Below are positions 21,160-24,722 of a DNA stretch of 24,722 nt, piece after piece (position 1 is the first letter of the stretch; each line of letters opens with the position of its first letter). The position numbers and the translations under genes were made by a program. This DNA is from an uncultured Mobiluncus sp. Its GTDB lineage: Bacteria; Actinomycetota; Actinomycetes; Actinomycetales; Actinomycetaceae. Under the pieces are notes generated by a model, which made no database searches, was not told where the DNA came from, and saw only the letters and a list, made by a program, of their open reading frames with translations. The DNA is taken from contig NZ_CABTWO010000025.1 of assembly GCF_902488535.1 (NCBI RefSeq), forward strand, positions 1-24,722. The letters are read 5' to 3'.

Positions 21160-22635
21160 GTGAGAAAACAGAAACCGGATTTAAGCGATTCTGCAACCGC
21201 GGCGCGCCAGCCCCGCTTGGTCGAACGCATCATTGGCGCCATCATTCTGGCCCTGGCGGTGGTGGTTTTGGTGACCGCCACGATGCAGTGGTTTGGTGAC
21301 ACCGCCCGAATTCGCAACCAGGCGGAAGTGAAAAAAATCACCACGGTTGCCCCGTTGAAAGAGGCCTGGACCCTGGCCATGCCCGCGAAAATGAAAGATC
21401 CGCGCTCGGTGCAGGTGTGGGGCTACGCCGATTCCCAAGACTCTTTGGCGGCCCAGGACGCGGCTACCGGTGTTACCGCTAAACTGGCCGAAAACGAGCA
21501 GCTCGTGCTGGTAAAAGGCACTGACGGCAAAGCCCAAACCCAGGCTATTGCGCTCGTCGACGAAACGACCGGCACCGCCAAGTGGTCGAAAACCTACGAT
21601 GACCTGCCCCTGGATTACTGCCTGAAACAACTGTGGCAAAGCTCGATTACCTGCGAGTCTGATGCCGCGAAAAAGGTGGTGCGTATCGACCCCAGTGGCA
21701 ATGTTGCGGTGGGGGATCTGCCTAATGACATTTGGGATTTAGCGACCGGCGAGCATGTTTTGGGGGCGATTTTTGACCAGTTCCTGGTGGTTCCGATAGC
21801 GGTTGGGGAAGGGAATTCGGCCGGGGCACAGGCGGTTTACGTCACCCCGGACTTTGCGTGGAAGGGAAAGTTCCCGCTCATGGTGCCGAACGCCCAGGCT
21901 GCTCAACCTTTGCTGGTGCAAACTCGGGGGTCGGCGACCTTGCTGGGGGTGACGACTTCGAATCAAGACGGGTCTAACCGGCAAAATACCTGGAGTTATT
22001 CTCAGATTATTAATACGAAAATCGGTTCTTTCGATACCTCTAAACTTGGGTCTGAGTCACAGATTTCCATGCTGGAAGCCGGATTTTTCGCCTCTGCGGA
22101 TCCGCAGAGCGCCGCTGAGGTCGATTGGCAGGTTCACGGCTCCGACGGTGCCATAGTCGGGGTGGGAAAGTGCCCCTCACTAGCGGCTCAAGCTCTGCAC
22201 GCCCAACTGCGTTCCGGGCTGCGGCTGGATACTGACAGTGCTATGGCAGCCTTGAAATCCGGGAAAGTTCCCGTGCTCATGCCCAACCGGACGTATTTCT
22301 TGGCGGATGGCAGCGATACTTGCGCGTCTTGGCCGGGCTGCGCGGCAAAAGCTTGGACCACCGGGGACGGTGTCATCATCAATCTGAAGGCTCCGGGAAC
22401 CCCGCTGGCCTCTGACGGTTCAAAAGCCGTGTTCACCGAGGGTAACGGCGGGCTTTTGAGCTACGGGGTCGTTGACGGCAAGTTCCTGTGGGAAGGCATC
22501 GCCCCGCCCTTGAAAGATGCCGCCACCACCGGCGATACGTTTGTTTTCGGGTCTGGATTGGGTCAGCTGGCGCAGCTGGGCGACCTCAACAAGGGCAGCG
22601 CCAAGGCGGTGTTGCGCTACCTCACTCTGCCCTAG
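21160..22635 (+). CDS. membrane-anchored PQQ-like beta-propeller protein, hypothetical
   Basis: A 491-aa protein with one N-terminal transmembrane helix (about 24-45) and a large extracytoplasmic part. The extracellular region has recurring 'ALVDETTGTAKWSKTY', 'DGKFLWEGIAPP' and 'GDTFVFGSG' elements reminiscent of PQQ-like propeller blades, though the blades are too diverged to count. Four cysteines (in LDYCL, SITC, GKCPS and DTCASWPGC) could form disulfides, a possible client of the VKOR system. GTG 21160 follows the TAAACT box by 6 nt. It diverges from comEA. No enzymatic motif is recognised; function unknown. Confidence 0.75.
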   Translation: MRKQKPDLSDSATAARQPRLVERIIGAIILALAVVVLVTATMQWFGDTARIRNQAEVKKITTVAPLKEAWTLAMPAKMKDPRSVQVWGYADSQDSLAAQDAATGVTAKLAENEQLVLVKGTDGKAQTQAIALVDETTGTAKWSKTYDDLPLDYCLKQLWQSSITCESDAAKKVVRIDPSGNVAVGDLPNDIWDLATGEHVLGAIFDQFLVVPIAVGEGNSAGAQAVYVTPDFAWKGKFPLMVPNAQAAQPLLVQTRGSATLLGVTTSNQDGSNRQNTWSYSQIINTKIGSFDTSKLGSESQISMLEAGFFASADPQSAAEVDWQVHGSDGAIVGVGKCPSLAAQALHAQLRSGLRLDTDSAMAALKSGKVPVLMPNRTYFLADGSDTCASWPGCAAKAWTTGDGVIINLKAPGTPLASDGSKAVFTEGNGGLLSYGVVDGKFLWEGIAPPLKDAATTGDTFVFGSGLGQLAQLGDLNKGSAKAVLRYLTLP

Positions 22636-22806
22636 GGGCCGTTTTGAGGGCACAAGAGCGGTTGGTAGCGTGACTCGCACTGCGCGGCGTGCCGTTGCCT
22701 TACGTTCCACGCGGTCGAACGCGGAAACCTACGGTTGTCGAGGCGGCGATACGGGCTAGGGGAGCCTTTTTCTCGCCATAGTCCACCCGCGCTCGGAGTG
22801 GTTCGT
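22636..22806. other. spacer before the ATPase gene
   Basis: About 170 bp with no gene and no clear terminator. A short CGGTTGGTAG / CTACGGTTG-type similarity was noted but is too degenerate to call. Confidence 0.35.
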
Positions 22807-22812
22807 TAGACT
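22807..22812 (+). promoter_or_regulatory. -10 box of the ATPase gene (leadered transcript)
   Basis: TAGACT within GTTAGACTTAAACGG, identical over 15 nt to the trpS start region. Here one base is missing after it, so no start codon lies at the predicted +1. The true start is GTG 22848, with an AGGAAAGGA Shine-Dalgarno sequence at about 22832-22840. Confidence 0.55.
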
Positions 22813-22847
22813 TAAACGGGAGTGAAAGCTCAGGAAAGGAACCCAAC

Positions 22848-24611
22848 GTGGCGGCAAAAACGCAGACAAAACAGCTTGACGAAGCGACTTTGGAAGAAAT
22901 CGGGCAGGCATATCAATTCGACGGACCAACCATGACCCTGGGGGCGCTCCTGACTGACGGTACCCCGCAACCCACCACCCTGGTGAACCTGCCCTTGGGA
23001 ATGCTCAACCGCCACGGCCTGGTTGCGGGCGGCACCGGCACCGGGAAAACCCGCACGGTGCAGCTGTTGGCCGAAGGGTTGAGCGCCGCCGGCGTAGCCG
23101 TGTTTCTTTCGGACGTGAAAGGCGACCTGACCGGCCTTTTGAGCCCCGGTGAACCGACCGAAAAGCTGCAGCAGCGCACGCAGGAGCAGGGGCAAGACTG
23201 GGCTCCGGTCGCTTTTCCGGTGCAGCCCCTATCCCTCGGTGAAACCAGCGACACCGCGCCGGGAGCGCCGATTCGAGCCACCGTCACGGATTTTGGGCCG
23301 ATTCTGCTGTCGCGCGCGCTGGAGTTGAACCAGACTCAGTCCCAATCTCTGCAGCTCATCTTTTCTTGGGCGGATCAGCGCGGCCTGGAACTGGTGGACC
23401 TGAAAGACCTGAAAGCAGTCGTGTCTTGGCTGACTGACGAGGGCAAAGCGGAGCTGAAAGACCTGGGCGGGGTGTCGACCCAAACCGCCGGGGTCATTTT
23501 GCGGGCTGTCTCAACTTTGGAGGCACAAGGCGGGGACGTGTTTTTCGGAGAGCCCGCGTTTGATCCCGCCGACTTGCTGCGCGCCGCGGACGGCCGGGGA
23601 ATTATCTCGATTCTGGAGATGAACGACCTGATGAACCGGCCTGCGCTGGCCTCCGCTTTCCTGATGTGGCTGCTGGCGGCCCTTTTTGAGGGGTTGCCGG
23701 AAGTCGGGGACGCGGACCGGCCTAAGCTGGTGTTTTTCTTTGATGAGGCGCACCTGCTGTTTACCGGAGCCTCCAAAGAATTCCTGGCCTCCATCGTGCA
23801 AACCGTGAAACTCATTCGTTCCAAAGGGGTGGGGATTGTGTTCATCACCCAGACCCCGAAGGACGTTCCCGCTGACGTGTTGGGCCAGCTGGGGACCCGG
23901 ATTCAACACGCCCTGCGGGCATTTACCCCCGACGATAAAAAGGCCCTGCGCGCCACCGCGGACACGTTCCCCGAATCGGCTTTTGACGTGGAAGAACTGC
24001 TGACCAGCCTAGGCACCGGCGAGGCAATCGTGACCACGCTGGATCCGAAAGGACGCCCGACCCCGAGCGCGCCGACCCGGATTTGGGCTCCGGCCTCCGT
24101 GATGGGTCCGGCCGCTCCCGAGGCGGTGGCACAAGCGGTGGCGGCGTCACCGTTGCAGGCGAAGTACGGGACTCGCGTGGAGCGGGACACCGCGTTTGAG
24201 GATTTGCAGGACGGCGTTATCGGCAACCTCGGTCAAGGCAGTCCGGCCAGCGCCAGTGCCGGCCAGGGCGCCAGCGCTGAGGGCAAACCAGCCGGCCAGG
24301 CCGATGGTGCCGCGAGCCAACCGGGGGATGCCGCCAGCGATTCCGTTTCCGCTACCGCCCAGGACGCCCACGAAAAAGCCCGGCTAGAACTGGAAGCAAA
24401 ACGCTTGGAACTGCAGATACGTCAGCAAGAAGCGAAAGAAGCGGCCGCGGCTCGCAAAGACGCTGCCGCAGCAGAACGCGCAGCCCGAGCCGAGGCGAAA
24501 GCCCGCGCGAACTCGCCGTTGAACAAGGCTCTGACGTCTTTCTTGCGTTCGGCGGGGACCCAGGTAGCGCGCGAAATCACCCGCGGCGTGTTCGGTTCGC
24601 GCCGCCGCTAG
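22848..24611 (+). CDS. YjgR/DUF853-family HerA-like P-loop ATPase
   Basis: A 587-aa ATPase of the HerA/FtsK clan. Walker A is GGTGTGKT (61-68) and Walker B is KLVFFFDEAH (about 293-302), followed by 'SIVQTVKLIRSKGVGIVFITQTPKDVP' (sensor region) and 'RIQHALRAFTPDD'. These match the helicase HerA-like C-terminal (DUF853, E. coli YjgR) family, whose cellular role is not established. Residues about 455-500 are a Gly/Ala/Ser linker. Residues about 505-560 are an Ala/Glu/Lys/Arg coiled coil and the C-terminus is basic. GTG 22848 is fixed by the strong Shine-Dalgarno sequence. It converges on leuS. Confidence 0.92.
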   Translation: MAAKTQTKQLDEATLEEIGQAYQFDGPTMTLGALLTDGTPQPTTLVNLPLGMLNRHGLVAGGTGTGKTRTVQLLAEGLSAAGVAVFLSDVKGDLTGLLSPGEPTEKLQQRTQEQGQDWAPVAFPVQPLSLGETSDTAPGAPIRATVTDFGPILLSRALELNQTQSQSLQLIFSWADQRGLELVDLKDLKAVVSWLTDEGKAELKDLGGVSTQTAGVILRAVSTLEAQGGDVFFGEPAFDPADLLRAADGRGIISILEMNDLMNRPALASAFLMWLLAALFEGLPEVGDADRPKLVFFFDEAHLLFTGASKEFLASIVQTVKLIRSKGVGIVFITQTPKDVPADVLGQLGTRIQHALRAFTPDDKKALRATADTFPESAFDVEELLTSLGTGEAIVTTLDPKGRPTPSAPTRIWAPASVMGPAAPEAVAQAVAASPLQAKYGTRVERDTAFEDLQDGVIGNLGQGSPASASAGQGASAEGKPAGQADGAASQPGDAASDSVSATAQDAHEKARLELEAKRLELQIRQQEAKEAAAARKDAAAAERAARAEAKARANSPLNKALTSFLRSAGTQVAREITRGVFGSRRR

Positions 24612-24646
24612 GGCGCACCACGTTAGGCGACACCGGGACTTGCCGG

Positions 24647-24722
24647 CTACAAAACCAGGGACACGAGCTTCGGGGCGCGCACGATAACCCGTTTCGGTTC
24701 GCGCCCGTCCAGCAACTTCACC
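24647..24722 (-). CDS. leuS: leucyl-tRNA synthetase, C-terminal fragment (runs off the window)
   Basis: The last 24 codons of a minus-strand gene: VKLLDGREPKRVIVRAPKLVSLVL and stop (TAG at 24647-24649). The basic 'K-R-V-I-V-R-A-P-K-L-V' ending matches the C-terminal strand of bacterial LeuRS. In actinobacteria leuS lies close to comEA-comEC, and the strand here agrees with comEA. The rest lies outside the window. Confidence 0.7.
   Translation of the reverse strand, partial: VKLLDGREPKRVIVRAPKLVSLVL

Overview
The window is chromosomal DNA from a moderately GC-rich actinobacterium. Three things point there: the comEA-comEC-holA-leuS neighbourhood, the aspartate aminotransferase / tRNA-Trp / secE / nusG order, and the long acidic N-terminal extension of NusG. 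Many start codons lie 6-7 nt behind a TANNNT box, as in leaderless actinobacterial transcripts. A secreted protein with CW_binding_2 repeats and a stand-alone VKOR homologue would fit Actinomycetaceae (Mobiluncus/Actinomyces-like), but the genus is inference. Nearly all genes are housekeeping. I see no CRISPR array, insertion sequence, rRNA or phage structural gene.

Layout. 1-1650: an unexplained long hairpin, tRNA-Leu, and a minus-strand operon of a VKOR membrane oxidoreductase followed by an HTH protein. 1890-2392: a tRNA-Thr / tRNA-Met / rpmG transcript with a clear promoter and terminator. 2393-2690: non-coding and G-rich. 2691-4163: secreted cell-wall-binding repeat protein (minus). 4359-5827: trpS overlapping a small unknown gene (plus). 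5828-6172: non-coding, with degenerate direct repeats. 6173-10120: glgX and mnmA (minus). 10221-11360: a lone tyrosine recombinase with an unusual insertion. 11361-11665: an AT-rich non-coding stretch with DnaA-box-like motifs. 11666-16236: small membrane protein, aspartate aminotransferase, tRNA-Trp, CapA-family protein, secE and nusG, with a strong terminator. 16430-17075: tRNA-Lys and a HIT protein (minus). 17223-20979: holA (plus) converging on and overlapping comEC, which follows comEA (minus). 21160-24611: membrane-anchored propeller-like protein and a YjgR/HerA-type ATPase (plus). 24647-end: C-terminus of leuS (minus).

Function. The genes serve translation (tRNAs, L33, TrpRS, LeuRS, MnmA), transcription elongation and export (NusG, SecE), glycogen breakdown (GlgX), replication (HolA), DNA uptake (ComEA/ComEC), exported-protein disulfide formation (VKOR) and the cell surface (CW-binding protein, CapA). 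The least ordinary items are the 224-bp antisense overlap of comEC with holA, the DnaA-box-rich stretch beside the lone recombinase, the shared leaderless start module, and the repeat-bearing intergenic regions. I do not see a clearly new multi-gene system.
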